Below, piece by piece: positions 8,723-17,369 of a stretch of DNA of 64,000 bases. The notes beneath the pieces were generated by a model that was not told the DNA's origin, ran no database searches, and saw nothing but the letters and a program-made list of their open reading frames with translations. The position numbers and the translations under genes were made by a program. The first letter of the stretch is position 1. The number at the start of each line of letters is the position of its first letter. Source of the DNA: Sarcina sp034439435 (lineage in GTDB: Bacteria; Bacillota; Clostridia; Clostridiales; Clostridiaceae); NCBI RefSeq assembly GCF_034439435.1, contig NZ_JAPCKJ010000002.1, positions 124,001 through 188,000 of the forward strand, given 5' to 3'.

Positions 8723-9964
8723 CTAATCCCATTTTTTAAATAATAATGATGCGTTATGACCACCAAAACCTAGTGCATTATTTATTACATATTTTAAATC
8801 TGCTTCTCTACCTTCATTTACAACATAATCTAAGTCACATTCTTCATCTGGAACTTTAAAGCCTATTGTTGGAGGTATAAATCCTTCTTCTAGGGCTTTT
8901 ATACAAATTACAGATTCTATAGCTCCAGCAGCACCTAGAAGATGACCTGTCATTGATTTTGTTGATGAAACAGGAATCTTATAAGCTTGTTCCCCAAAGC
9001 ATCCTTTAATAGCTAAAGTTTCAAACTTATCATTTAAAGGAGTACTTGTTCCATGTGCGTTTACATATGAAACTTCATCTTTATTTATTTTACCTTCTTC
9101 AATAGCAGCTTCAATAGCTCTTTTAGCTCCTTCTCCCTCTGGATCAGGTGAAGTTATATGATATGCATCACAAGTTGCACCATATCCTATGATTTCTCCA
9201 TAGATTTTAGCTCCTCTTTTCTGAGCGCTTTCTAAGCTTTCTAAAATTAATATTCCAGCACCCTCTCCCATAACAAATCCAGCTCTTTCCTTATCAAATG
9301 GAATTGAAGCTCTCTCTGGCTCGTTATTAGTATTTAATGCCTTAAGATTAGTGAAACCTGCGATTGCAGCTCTTGTTATAGCTGCCTCTGATCCTCCTGA
9401 TATAACTATATCAGAATATCCATGTTTTATACTTCTATAAGCAGCTCCTATAGAACTTACCCCTGTTGCGCAAGCTGTAACTAATGATTCACATACTCCT
9501 TTTGCACCATATTTAATAGCTATGTTTCCAGCCACTAAATTTATTATTCCAGCAGGAATTGCAAATGGAGAAACTCTAGCTGGTCCTCTGTTTAATAAAA
9601 CATCAAACTGAGCTTCTAAAGTAGCATATCCTCCTATTCCAGATCCAACAATAACTCCAACTCTATTTGGATCTACATTATCACTACTTAAATCTAACTT
9701 AGCATCTTTCATAGCTTCTTCTGTAGCAACAAGAGCAAAATGAGTAAATCTATCTAAACGCTTAGCTTCTTTCTTATCAATAAACTCTTCTACATTAAAG
9801 TTTTTAACTTCTCCTGCTATTTTAACCTTATAATCAGTAGTATCAAATAAAGTTATTTCATCTATTCCACAAACACCATTTTTAGCATTCGTCCAAAATT
9901 CATTTACATTATTTCCGATTGGGGTAACTGCTCCCATTCCCGTTATAACAACTCTGTTTTCCAT
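8723..9964 (-). CDS. fabF: 3-oxoacyl-[acyl-carrier-protein] synthase II
   Basis: A 413-aa thiolase-fold condensing enzyme that elongates acyl-ACP with malonyl-ACP. The Cys-His-His triad is visible in VTACATGVSS, VNAHGTSTPLND and KSMTGHLLGAAGA. The start has GGAGG upstream with good spacing. It is the only elongating condensing enzyme in the operon; FabH supplies initiation. Confidence 0.97.
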   Translation of the reverse strand: MENRVVITGMGAVTPIGNNVNEFWTNAKNGVCGIDEITLFDTTDYKVKIAGEVKNFNVEEFIDKKEAKRLDRFTHFALVATEEAMKDAKLDLSSDNVDPNRVGVIVGSGIGGYATLEAQFDVLLNRGPARVSPFAIPAGIINLVAGNIAIKYGAKGVCESLVTACATGVSSIGAAYRSIKHGYSDIVISGGSEAAITRAAIAGFTNLKALNTNNEPERASIPFDKERAGFVMGEGAGILILESLESAQKRGAKIYGEIIGYGATCDAYHITSPDPEGEGAKRAIEAAIEEGKINKDEVSYVNAHGTSTPLNDKFETLAIKGCFGEQAYKIPVSSTKSMTGHLLGAAGAIESVICIKALEEGFIPPTIGFKVPDEECDLDYVVNEGREADLKYVINNALGFGGHNASLLFKKWD

Positions 9965-9978
9965 AATAATAAATCCTC

Positions 9979-10719
9979 CTACATTACCATTCCGCCGTCT
10001 ACATTTATGACTTGACCTGTTATATAATTTGCTGCATCTGATGCTAAAAATCCTACTAAATTAGCAATATCTTCAGGATTCCCTAATTTCTTTAAAGGAA
10101 TATTTTTAATAGCCTCTTCTTTAACTTTATCAGATAAAACTGATGTCATATCTGTATTTATAAATCCAGGAGCTACTGCATTAACAGTTATTCCTCTACT
10201 TCCTAACTCTCTAGCTAATGACTTAGTTAGTCCTATAACTCCAGCTTTTGATGCTGCATAGTTAGATTGACCAGCATTACCTGTTATTCCAACAACAGAT
10301 GTCATATTTATAATTTTACCAAACTTTTGTTTCAACATTATGGCAGAAGCATGTTTAGCACAATTAAATGTTCCTTTTAGATTAACATCTATTACACTAT
10401 CAAAATCTTCTTCTTTCATTCTCATAATTAATGTATCTTTTGTTATACCAGCATTATTTATAAGAATATCTATTTTTCCAAATTCTTCTTTACACTTATC
10501 AATAAGTTTTTTAGAGTCTTCAAAATTACTTATATCACATTTTACAGTAAGAACTTTTACACCTTTTTCTTCTAAAATAGCTTTTAATTCTTCTGCTTCC
10601 TTATCGGAATTTCTATAATTTATAACTATATTTGCTCCATTATCTGCTAATTTTAAAGCAATCGCTCTTCCAATACCTCTTGTTCCACCAGTTACTACTG
10701 CTACTTTATCTTTTAACAT
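9979..10719 (-). CDS. fabG: 3-oxoacyl-[acyl-carrier-protein] reductase
   Basis: A 246-aa short-chain dehydrogenase that reduces 3-oxoacyl-ACP with NADPH. The nucleotide site is VTGGTRGIGRAIA, the structural motif is NNAG, and the catalytic Ser-Tyr-Lys are in MTSVVG and SNYAASKAG. The start is preceded by GGAGG and lies 3 nt beyond the fabD stop, so translation is probably coupled. Confidence 0.96.
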   Translation of the reverse strand: MLKDKVAVVTGGTRGIGRAIALKLADNGANIVINYRNSDKEAEELKAILEEKGVKVLTVKCDISNFEDSKKLIDKCKEEFGKIDILINNAGITKDTLIMRMKEEDFDSVIDVNLKGTFNCAKHASAIMLKQKFGKIINMTSVVGITGNAGQSNYAASKAGVIGLTKSLARELGSRGITVNAVAPGFINTDMTSVLSDKVKEEAIKNIPLKKLGNPEDIANLVGFLASDAANYITGQVINVDGGMVM

Positions 10720-10722
10720 AGA

Positions 10723-11667
10723 TTAAAGTACCTCCATATCTTTTAATTTTGATAATGTTTTTTCTAATGAATTTAAATCTTCAACGTTAAGTACAGTAAC
10801 ATTTTTATTTATTTTCTTCACAAAACCACTTAAGGCTTTACCTGGTCCTATTTCTATAAAAGTATCAACACCATTTTCAAGCATCTTTTCTATATCATTT
10901 ACGAATAAAACAGATTTTTTAACTTGAGAAGTTAAAAGTTCTATTATGTCATCATCTTCTGAGTAAGCCTCGCCTTTAACGTTTGACATAACAACACCAT
11001 TAAGTTCATTTATTGAGATTTTCTTTAATTCTTCTTCTAACTTTTCAGCTGCTGGTTGTAACATTGAACAATGAAAAGGAGCTGAAACTGGTAATTTTAC
11101 GGCTCTTCCACCGGCTTCTTTTATGAATTCCATAGCTTTATCTAGAGCTTTTAATTCTCCAGATATAACAATTTGACCAGGTGAGTTATAGTTTGCACCT
11201 TCAACTACTCCATATTCAGAACTTTTCTCTATTATTTCGTCAACTTGCTCAGGTGTCATTCTTAAAACTGCAACCATACCCCCAATGCCTTCGGCAACAG
11301 CTTCTTGCATAAACTTACCTCTTTTTTTAACAAGCTTAACTCCATCCTCAAAGTTAATGGCACCACTATGAATAAGTGCAGAATATTCTCCTAGACTTAA
11401 TCCACAACTTATATCTGACTTAATTCCTAATTTGTCTAAAGCTGTTAATATAGCCATGTTTGTTGTTACTATTGCAGGTTGAGTAAATTCTGTTTTATTT
11501 AATAATCCATCTGGATCATTAAAACATAATTCTTCCATATCTAATCCTAAAGCATTACTACTTATTTTAAATATCTCTTTACTCTCTTCAAATTTATCAA
11601 AGAACTCTTTTCCCATACCTACATATTGAGCGCCTTGCCCTGCAAATAAAAATCCTAGTTTAGCCAT
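10723..11667 (-). CDS. fabD: Malonyl CoA-acyl carrier protein transacylase
   Basis: A 314-aa transacylase that loads malonate onto ACP. The nucleophile serine lies in CGLSLGEYSAL, the partner histidine in SAPFHCSML, and the N-terminal FLFAGQGAQYVGMG loop is typical. The start has AGGAGG 7 nt upstream. It is preceded by an unusual 95-bp untranslated gap after fabH, where related clostridia carry fabK. Confidence 0.96.
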   Translation of the reverse strand: MAKLGFLFAGQGAQYVGMGKEFFDKFEESKEIFKISSNALGLDMEELCFNDPDGLLNKTEFTQPAIVTTNMAILTALDKLGIKSDISCGLSLGEYSALIHSGAINFEDGVKLVKKRGKFMQEAVAEGIGGMVAVLRMTPEQVDEIIEKSSEYGVVEGANYNSPGQIVISGELKALDKAMEFIKEAGGRAVKLPVSAPFHCSMLQPAAEKLEEELKKISINELNGVVMSNVKGEAYSEDDDIIELLTSQVKKSVLFVNDIEKMLENGVDTFIEIGPGKALSGFVKKINKNVTVLNVEDLNSLEKTLSKLKDMEVL

Positions 11668-11762
11668 TAAAATACCTCCTAAAACATAACGGATTAAAAA
11701 TTGATATATTTATAATTATATTCTTATATAATATTATTTTCTAGATTTTGTTTTTTGAAATT

Positions 11763-12737
11763 TTATAATTTAACTAAAGTAGCTCCCCAAGTAAGACCAC
11801 CACCGAATCCAACCATTATTATGTTGTCTCCTCTTTTTACTTTTCCTTCATCTACAGCCTCACAAAGTGCTATTGGAATACTTGCACCAGATGTATTACC
11901 ATAATTTTTTAGGTTTATTATAAATTTTTCAGTTGGTATTCCTAATCTTTTACCTACGTAATCTATAATTCTTAGATTTGCTTGGTGAGGAATTATAGCA
12001 TCAATTTCATCTATCTTAATATTTTCATTTTCTAAAATTTCAACTATACTTTCTTCCATTACTTTTGTAGCAAATTTAAATATTTCTCTTCCATTCATGC
12101 TTATGTAATTTTCAGAAACCTTCTTTTCATTTTTAAATGGACTATTTAATGGCAGTGCTTCAATGACAAGCGAATCACCTTTCGTTCCATCTGATTTTAC
12201 ATTAACACATCTTATTCCACAATCTTCTTCAGTAGCTGTAATAACAGTAGCTCCAGCACCATCACCAAATAATACACAACTTCCTCTATCTTCCCAGTTA
12301 AGTGCCTTTGATAAAGTTTCAGCGCCTATTATCAATGCATTTTTAGCTTCTCCTGATTTTATTAGTGATCTTCCCATCTTAAGTGCATATATAAACCCAG
12401 TGCATGCTGCGTTTATATCAAAAGCCCATGCATTTTTAGCTCCTAATTTATCTTGTACTATACATGCTGTAGATGGAGTAAAATTATCTGGAGTTACAGT
12501 AGCTAAGATTATAACATCTATATCCTCTGCACTTAGGCCTGCTTTAGCTAAAGCCACTTTTCCAGCCTCTACTGCTAAATCAGATGTATTTTCTTCTAGT
12601 GAAATATATCTTCTCTCTATTCCAGTTCTTGTTCTAATCCATTCATCACTAGTATCTAAAAATTCTTGTAATCTTTCATTTTCTATTAAATTTTTAGGTG
12701 TGTACAAGCCAAATCCTATCATTTTAGCATTTTTCAT
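11763..12737 (-). CDS. fabH: 3-oxoacyl-[acyl-carrier-protein] synthase III
   Basis: A 324-aa initiating condensing enzyme that joins acetyl-CoA (or another short acyl-CoA) with malonyl-ACP. The Cys-His-Asn triad is in INAACTGFIYAL, IIPHQANLRI and NYGNTSGAS. It starts 1 nt after the regulator's stop codon; the stop lies inside the AAAGGAGATTTAATATG ribosome-binding region, so the two are tightly coupled. Confidence 0.96.
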   Translation of the reverse strand: MKNAKMIGFGLYTPKNLIENERLQEFLDTSDEWIRTRTGIERRYISLEENTSDLAVEAGKVALAKAGLSAEDIDVIILATVTPDNFTPSTACIVQDKLGAKNAWAFDINAACTGFIYALKMGRSLIKSGEAKNALIIGAETLSKALNWEDRGSCVLFGDGAGATVITATEEDCGIRCVNVKSDGTKGDSLVIEALPLNSPFKNEKKVSENYISMNGREIFKFATKVMEESIVEILENENIKIDEIDAIIPHQANLRIIDYVGKRLGIPTEKFIINLKNYGNTSGASIPIALCEAVDEGKVKRGDNIIMVGFGGGLTWGATLVKL

Positions 12738-12738
12738 A

Positions 12739-13203
12739 TTAAATCTCCTTTGATTTTATAAGTTCTAGTTTCTTTTCGAAGAACTTATCTAGCTTCCCTA
12801 AAGAACTTATTAAGACTTCCTCCTCCTGAACACCTAGTTCTTCTAGAACATGATCTATCATTTCTTCATGAAATTTCTCATGTACTTTATAAGCTAAAGT
12901 TCCCTTTTCTGTAAGCTCTATCATAACAACTCTTCTATCTTCTTCTATTCTTCTTCTATTAACATATCCCTTTTTTATTAGCTTGTTTATAGCAGTTGTT
13001 AAAGTTCCTACAGTAATATTTAAATCTAATGCCACTTCAGACATTGTTCTTGCTTTCCCTACTCCTATAGCCTCTATAGTATGGTTTTCTGTTATTGATA
13101 AATCGTTAAAAGGTGAACTTTTTAACGCAAATTCCTCTATTCTCAAAATATTATTAAATAATTTTACTAAAATATTATTTAGTACTAACTCACTTTCCCT
13201 CAT
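12739..13203 (-). CDS. fabT: MarR-family regulator, FabT-like, of the fatty-acid operon
   Basis: A 154-aa winged-helix regulator. The recognition region is TMSEVALDLNITVGTLTTAI and the wing is YVNRRRIEEDRRVVMIELTEKG. FabT in streptococci is a MarR protein encoded first in the fab cluster and represses it with acyl-ACP as corepressor (established there). The same position here, and operator-like palindromes in its own promoter, support the same role. Acyl-ACP sensing in this organism is inference. It is the promoter-proximal gene of the operon. Confidence 0.85.
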   Translation of the reverse strand: MRESELVLNNILVKLFNNILRIEEFALKSSPFNDLSITENHTIEAIGVGKARTMSEVALDLNITVGTLTTAINKLIKKGYVNRRRIEEDRRVVMIELTEKGTLAYKVHEKFHEEMIDHVLEELGVQEEEVLISSLGKLDKFFEKKLELIKSKEI

Positions 13204-13243
13204 CCTAAAATCGCTCCCTTACTTCAAAATTATTAGATATAAA

Positions 13244-13315
13244 ATTCAAACATTTTGAATGTCAAATCAAATATTTTGATATTCAAAATATACTATACTC
13301 AATAAGAATTGTCAA
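13244..13315 (-). promoter_or_regulatory. fab operon promoter with overlapping FabT-type operators
   Basis: On the minus strand TTGACA (13310-13315) and TATATT (13287-13292) are 17 nt apart, a near-consensus promoter. A perfect 21-nt palindrome at 13271-13291, core TTTTGA-TAT-TCAAAA, overlaps the -10. A second site TTTGA-ATG-TCAAA lies at 13254-13266, and it overlaps an inverse copy ATTCAAA-CAT-TTTGAAT at 13244-13260. The TTTGA-N3-TCAAA core matches the known FabT box pattern, so binding here would block RNA polymerase. Confidence 0.8.
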
Positions 13316-13340
13316 CTCTTCTATTTTTTAAGCAAATAAA

Positions 13341-13364
13341 ACCTATAGGATATTTCCTATAGGC
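13341..13364 (-). terminator. Terminator of the dCMP deaminase gene
   Basis: 10-bp stem ACCTATAGGA / TCCTATAGGC (one mismatched end) with a 4-nt loop, followed on the minus strand by T-rich sequence. Confidence 0.75.
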
Positions 13365-13374
13365 TTTATTTATG

Positions 13375-13875
13375 TTAAACATCTTCAGGTCTAAATGATA
13401 TTAATAAATTTTCTCTTTTACTACCTAAATACCTATATTTTACATTGGCTTTGTCAAACATGAGCTTAGATGCTTTAACAATGTCAGTGTCCTTATACTT
13501 ATCTGATAAATATATTACCTCATTTATTCCAGATTGAATTATAGCTTTAGCACATTCATTACAAGGAAATAATGTTGCATATACTCTACAGTTTTTAACA
13601 TTTTTACCTGTACTATTTAAAATAGCATTAAGTTCAGCATGACATGCATATGGGTATTTTGTTTCTAAAAACTCTCCAGTATTATTCCAAGGTAGTTCAT
13701 CATCTGAACATCCTTTAGGAAAACCATTATACCCAATTCCGACTATTTTATTATCACTATCTACTATACAAGCTCCAACTTGAGTGTTTGGATCCTTACT
13801 TCTTTTAGCACTAATTAATGCAACTCCCATAAAATACTCATCCCATGAAATATAATCTTCTCTTTTGCTAATCAT
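13375..13875 (-). CDS. Deoxycytidylate (dCMP) deaminase family protein
   Basis: A 166-aa zinc-dependent cytidine-deaminase-fold enzyme. The zinc site and catalytic Glu are in CHAELNAIL and LFPCNECAKAI. The segment SKDPNTQVGACIVD is typical of dCMP deaminase/ComEB proteins, which make dUMP for thymidylate synthesis. GGAGGG precedes the ATG. It is monocistronic between the fab promoter and the rnf genes. Confidence 0.9.
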   Translation of the reverse strand: MISKREDYISWDEYFMGVALISAKRSKDPNTQVGACIVDSDNKIVGIGYNGFPKGCSDDELPWNNTGEFLETKYPYACHAELNAILNSTGKNVKNCRVYATLFPCNECAKAIIQSGINEVIYLSDKYKDTDIVKASKLMFDKANVKYRYLGSKRENLLISFRPEDV

Positions 13876-13970
13876 ATTAACCCTCCTAAATAGAACTTAA
13901 CACTAATTTTAAAGTTTTTTTATTTTTTTTCAAGTGTTTTCAAGTTTTTCTTTATTATTTAATCTCAATT

Positions 13971-14771
13971 TTATCTTAAATTTATCGTTTTCTTAGGACA
14001 TTTTGATGCACATACTCCACAGGAATTACATTTTTCATAATTAATAGTTGCTAATGAATTTTCAACCTTTATAGCTTCATTTGGACAATTTTTTTCACAT
14101 ATTTTACATCCAATACATCCTACAGTACAATTTTGATTTACTACTTTTCCAATATCATTAGAATTACATTTAACAACTACTTTTTGATCATCTTTTATTA
14201 TATCAATAAGATTTTGTGGACAGGCTTTAACACATGCTTTACATGCTACACATTTTGAAGAATCAATCTGTGCTATACCATTAATAATACTTATAGCTCC
14301 AAACTTACAAGCATCTTTACAACTTCCTAGACCAAAGCATCCATATTTACACCCTTCATTTTCTTTACTTTCCAAGAATACTTTAGCTTCATCACAACCT
14401 TTATCTGTAGGTATGTTTAATTTAACTTTCTTTTTATTACAATCTCCCATACATTTTACAAAGGCAACCTTCTTTTCTACAGCTTTAACTTTTACTCCTA
14501 AAATTTCTCCAATCTGTTTAGATACATTTGCTCCTCCAACACCACATAATGTAATATCAGCTCCCTCTTCAACTACAGCAGTAGCATAGGCATCACATCC
14601 TGGGTAACCACATCCACCACAGTTAGCACCAGGTAAAATTTCTCTTATTTTAGGAATTCTTTCATCAACTTTAACCTCAAATTTTTTTGAAGCAAACCCT
14701 AAAAGAATTCCAAATAAAAGACCTAATATACCTAAAATTAAAATAGAAAATAATATACTTGAAAAATCCAT
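13971..14771 (-). CDS. rnfB: Rnf-type electron transport complex subunit B
   Basis: A 266-aa iron-sulfur protein on the cytoplasmic face, anchored by an N-terminal helix (about 5-27). A first cluster motif is C51, C54, C59 and C76 (NCGGCGYPGCDAY). Ferredoxin-type clusters follow: CVACKACVKACP (174-184), CIGCKICEKNCP (219-229) and CNSCGVCASKCP (248-258), with more cysteines at 141-155. RnfB accepts electrons from reduced ferredoxin. It is last in the rnfG-E-A-B unit. Confidence 0.93.
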   Translation of the reverse strand: MDFSSILFSILILGILGLLFGILLGFASKKFEVKVDERIPKIREILPGANCGGCGYPGCDAYATAVVEEGADITLCGVGGANVSKQIGEILGVKVKAVEKKVAFVKCMGDCNKKKVKLNIPTDKGCDEAKVFLESKENEGCKYGCFGLGSCKDACKFGAISIINGIAQIDSSKCVACKACVKACPQNLIDIIKDDQKVVVKCNSNDIGKVVNQNCTVGCIGCKICEKNCPNEAIKVENSLATINYEKCNSCGVCASKCPKKTINLR

Positions 14772-14788
14772 TTTAAAATCCTCCTAAT

Positions 14789-15373
14789 TTATATAAGTCC
14801 TTGAAATCCTAAAAATGCTATAGACATAAGTGCTGCTGTAAAAAGAGTTATTGGTAATCCTTTAAAATAAGGATGTATTTCTTCATTATTATCTATTCTT
14901 TCTCTTAAAAAGGACATTAAAACTATAGCAAGCATAAATCCACTAGCAGCACCTAAAGCATGGACTATAGACTGAATTAATGTATATCCTTCTTCAACAT
15001 TTGTAACAGCCATACCTAAAACCGCACAGTTTGTAGTTATTAAAGGTAAAAATATTCCTAATGCTTTATATAAACTAGGACTATATTTTTTTACAACCAT
15101 TTCAACAAATTGAACTAAAGAAGCAATAACAAGTACAAAAACTATAGTTTTTAAATATGTTATATTTAATTTATCTAAAACTAAATTATAAACAAGCCAA
15201 GATATTATACTAGCAAGCACCATTACAAAGGTAACAGCAAGGCCCATTCCAATTGCAGCTTCCTTCTTTTTTGATACTCCTATAAATGAACATATACCTA
15301 AAAACTTAGATAAAACAAAATTATTAACAAGCATAGCACCAATAAAAATTAGTAATAATTCCATACTACTCAC
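14789..15373 (-). CDS. rnfA: Rnf-type electron transport complex subunit A
   Basis: A 194-aa integral membrane protein with about six helices. The conserved cysteines C28 (FLGICSFIG) and C116 (TTNCAVLG) are present; in solved Rnf/Nqr complexes the equivalent residues of the two homologous membrane subunits hold a [2Fe-2S] cluster in the bilayer. The cluster passes electrons from RnfB toward the outside-facing flavin. It is followed by rnfB after 17 nt. Confidence 0.93.
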   Translation of the reverse strand: MSSMELLLIFIGAMLVNNFVLSKFLGICSFIGVSKKKEAAIGMGLAVTFVMVLASIISWLVYNLVLDKLNITYLKTIVFVLVIASLVQFVEMVVKKYSPSLYKALGIFLPLITTNCAVLGMAVTNVEEGYTLIQSIVHALGAASGFMLAIVLMSFLRERIDNNEEIHPYFKGLPITLFTAALMSIAFLGFQGLI

Positions 15374-15393
15374 CCCTAATTCCTATATTTTTA

Positions 15394-16062
15394 TCAAGAA
15401 TTTTTGCCACATCCAGAACAAGTACTACAATTATGTTCCAAACATTTAGCTTTCTTTCCTTCTTTTTTTGCCTTATTTATATTTCTATAATTTAAAAATG
15501 TCATTAAGGCACCTAATGTTAAGAATGCTCCAGGTGCTAATATCATAATAGTAGCTGGTTTAAATCCCTGTGGCATAATGCTCATTCCTAAGAATGTTCC
15601 TGCTCCTAATATCTCTCTAAAAGTACCTATGGAAAATAAAGCTATTATAAATCCTATTCCCATTCCAACAGCATCAAAAATTGATGGTATTATTGGATTT
15701 TTAGAAGCATAAGCCTCTGCACGCCCTAAAATAACACAGTTAACAACTATAAGTGGTATAAAAATCCCTAAGGATTTGTATAACGATTGAACATAGGCAT
15801 TCATTAACATATCAACTATTGTAACAAAGGAAGCTATTATAACTATATATGCTGGAATTCTTATTTTACTTGGTATTAACTTTCTTAAAGCTGAAATTAT
15901 CATATTGGAAAAAATCAAAACAACAGTTGAAGCAATTCCCATACCTATAGCGTTTTCAACACTTGAAGTAACAGCAAGGGTTGGACACATAGCTAATACC
16001 TGAACAAATATAGGGTTTTCAGTAACTATACCATTTTTTAATCTTTCAAATAAAACCTTCAA
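15394..16062 (-). CDS. rnfE: Rnf-type electron transport complex subunit E
   Basis: A 222-aa membrane protein homologous to RnfA, with the paired cysteines C26 (LAMCPTLAVT) and C109 (VVNCVILGRAEA) that complete the intramembrane cluster. The last 16 residues are unusual: CLEHNCSTCSGCGKNS, four cysteines and a histidine after a Lys-rich segment. This could bind a metal or cluster on the cytoplasmic side (inference). It is coupled with rnfG upstream and rnfA downstream. Confidence 0.92.
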   Translation of the reverse strand: MKVLFERLKNGIVTENPIFVQVLAMCPTLAVTSSVENAIGMGIASTVVLIFSNMIISALRKLIPSKIRIPAYIVIIASFVTIVDMLMNAYVQSLYKSLGIFIPLIVVNCVILGRAEAYASKNPIIPSIFDAVGMGIGFIIALFSIGTFREILGAGTFLGMSIMPQGFKPATIMILAPGAFLTLGALMTFLNYRNINKAKKEGKKAKCLEHNCSTCSGCGKNS

Positions 16063-16078
16063 AAATATCCCTCCCTAA

Positions 16079-17113
16079 TTAATTAAGATTATTATTATAA
16101 AAGTTAATTACATTTGTAACTCCTTTTATAATAGCCATGGAACTTTTTGTTGCTCCACTTACGGAATCAACATTTATTACTTCTCCATAGGAACTTACAT
16201 CAATCTCTGCTGTATTTTCTTTAACTGAATGCTTATCTAAAGAAGAAATTCCTATAAATCCATTTAAGAAATTTTCATCCTCTATTGAATCTCCAAGGCC
16301 AGCAGTTTCTTTATGATCTATTATTTGTACTCCTGTAACTATTCCCCCATTAGAAATTCCAACAGCAAACTTTATTGGTTTATCATCATACATTCCAACA
16401 TGACTTCCCTCAATTGCATATCCAATTTCTTTTTCATCATTAGATACTATATGAACTTTTTCTATTCCTTCTTCTAACTCAATAGCTAATTCTTTAGAAG
16501 TTCCTTCTAAATTAATATTTGCTAAATTTAAAGCCTTTTCTTGTGATAAATCTTCTCCTAAAATATTTCCTTTATAAAAATTTATAGAATCATTAATTCC
16601 ACTTAGCACTGCATTTGATGATATTGTAGCCCCTGTTATTCCTTGAATTTCTCCCTCATTGCTTGGAGCGGTTTTAACTGTTTTAATTTTATCTTCAATT
16701 GTTAACCCTTTAAATTTATCAGTAAAGATAGTCTCTTCTACTTTTGCACCTAATCCTGGAGTTTCTGATTGTGATAAAATTTTAACTCCACTAATCCCGC
16801 CTTCATTATCAATAGCTACAACCATATCTATTGCACCATTAAAACCTTTTGGAGAGACCTTTATAACATATCCCACACTTCCTGAGTCTCCTTTTGCTTC
16901 AAAAACTTCCGATATGGTTGAATCTTCCTTTTTTTCAAAAGCAAAATCTTCTATTTTATTTGCGCTAGGTAATATTTCCTTTAAATCTTCTGCACTTAAC
17001 TTTGAATTTTGAGCAATAACCTCTTTGGTAAATTCATTAGCAAAGCCTAAAAATATACCAGCAAATGAAGTTATTAAACAAAGTATAAGTCCTAATTTTA
17101 GATTTTCTTTCAT
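16079..17113 (-). CDS. rnfG: Rnf-type electron transport complex subunit G with two FMN-binding domains
   Basis: A 344-aa protein, where RnfG is usually near 190-210 aa. One N-terminal helix (8-24) anchors an outside-facing region. It holds two consecutive FMN-binding domains, each with its own covalent-flavin motif: TGATISS (T163) and SGATKSS (T322). ETPGLGAKVEE and ETAGLGDSIED mark the same position in each domain, showing duplication. The frame opens at 17140, but GGGAGGGAG before the ATG at 17113 sets the start. It is first in the unit: rnfC and rnfD, usually upstream, are absent. Confidence 0.92.
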   Translation of the reverse strand: MKENLKLGLILCLITSFAGIFLGFANEFTKEVIAQNSKLSAEDLKEILPSANKIEDFAFEKKEDSTISEVFEAKGDSGSVGYVIKVSPKGFNGAIDMVVAIDNEGGISGVKILSQSETPGLGAKVEETIFTDKFKGLTIEDKIKTVKTAPSNEGEIQGITGATISSNAVLSGINDSINFYKGNILGEDLSQEKALNLANINLEGTSKELAIELEEGIEKVHIVSNDEKEIGYAIEGSHVGMYDDKPIKFAVGISNGGIVTGVQIIDHKETAGLGDSIEDENFLNGFIGISSLDKHSVKENTAEIDVSSYGEVINVDSVSGATKSSMAIIKGVTNVINFYNNNLN

Positions 17114-17302
17114 GATTTCTTTCTCCCTCCCATAAAACAATTAATTTAAAAATCTAAAATCCTTAGTACCTTACTTTTTTTCTGTATTATGTTCTTTATT
17201 TTAAAGCATTAGTTAAAATTAGAAATTTAATTTAGTATCATTCTTTTAAGGCTATATTAAAAGGTAGTATTTTAATTCTTAAAATATTACAAAAAACAAA
17301 AA

Positions 17303-17336
17303 AACATAAGACTAAATTTGTTTAGTCTTATGTTTC
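17303..17336 (-). terminator. Terminator after the alanine-racemase-like gene
   Basis: Stem AACATAAGACTAAA / TTTAGTCTTATGTT with a short loop lies just beyond the stop of the minus-strand gene starting at 18422. Minus-strand T-rich sequence follows. It isolates that gene from rnfG. Confidence 0.8.
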
Positions 17337-17369
17337 TAAAAACTTTTAATTTAAACTATTAAATTATTT

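Noticed and set aside
12163..12753. 196-aa plus-strand frame opposite fabH
   Set aside because: Antisense frame over a highly conserved enzyme; the peptide has no recognisable domain and no SD.
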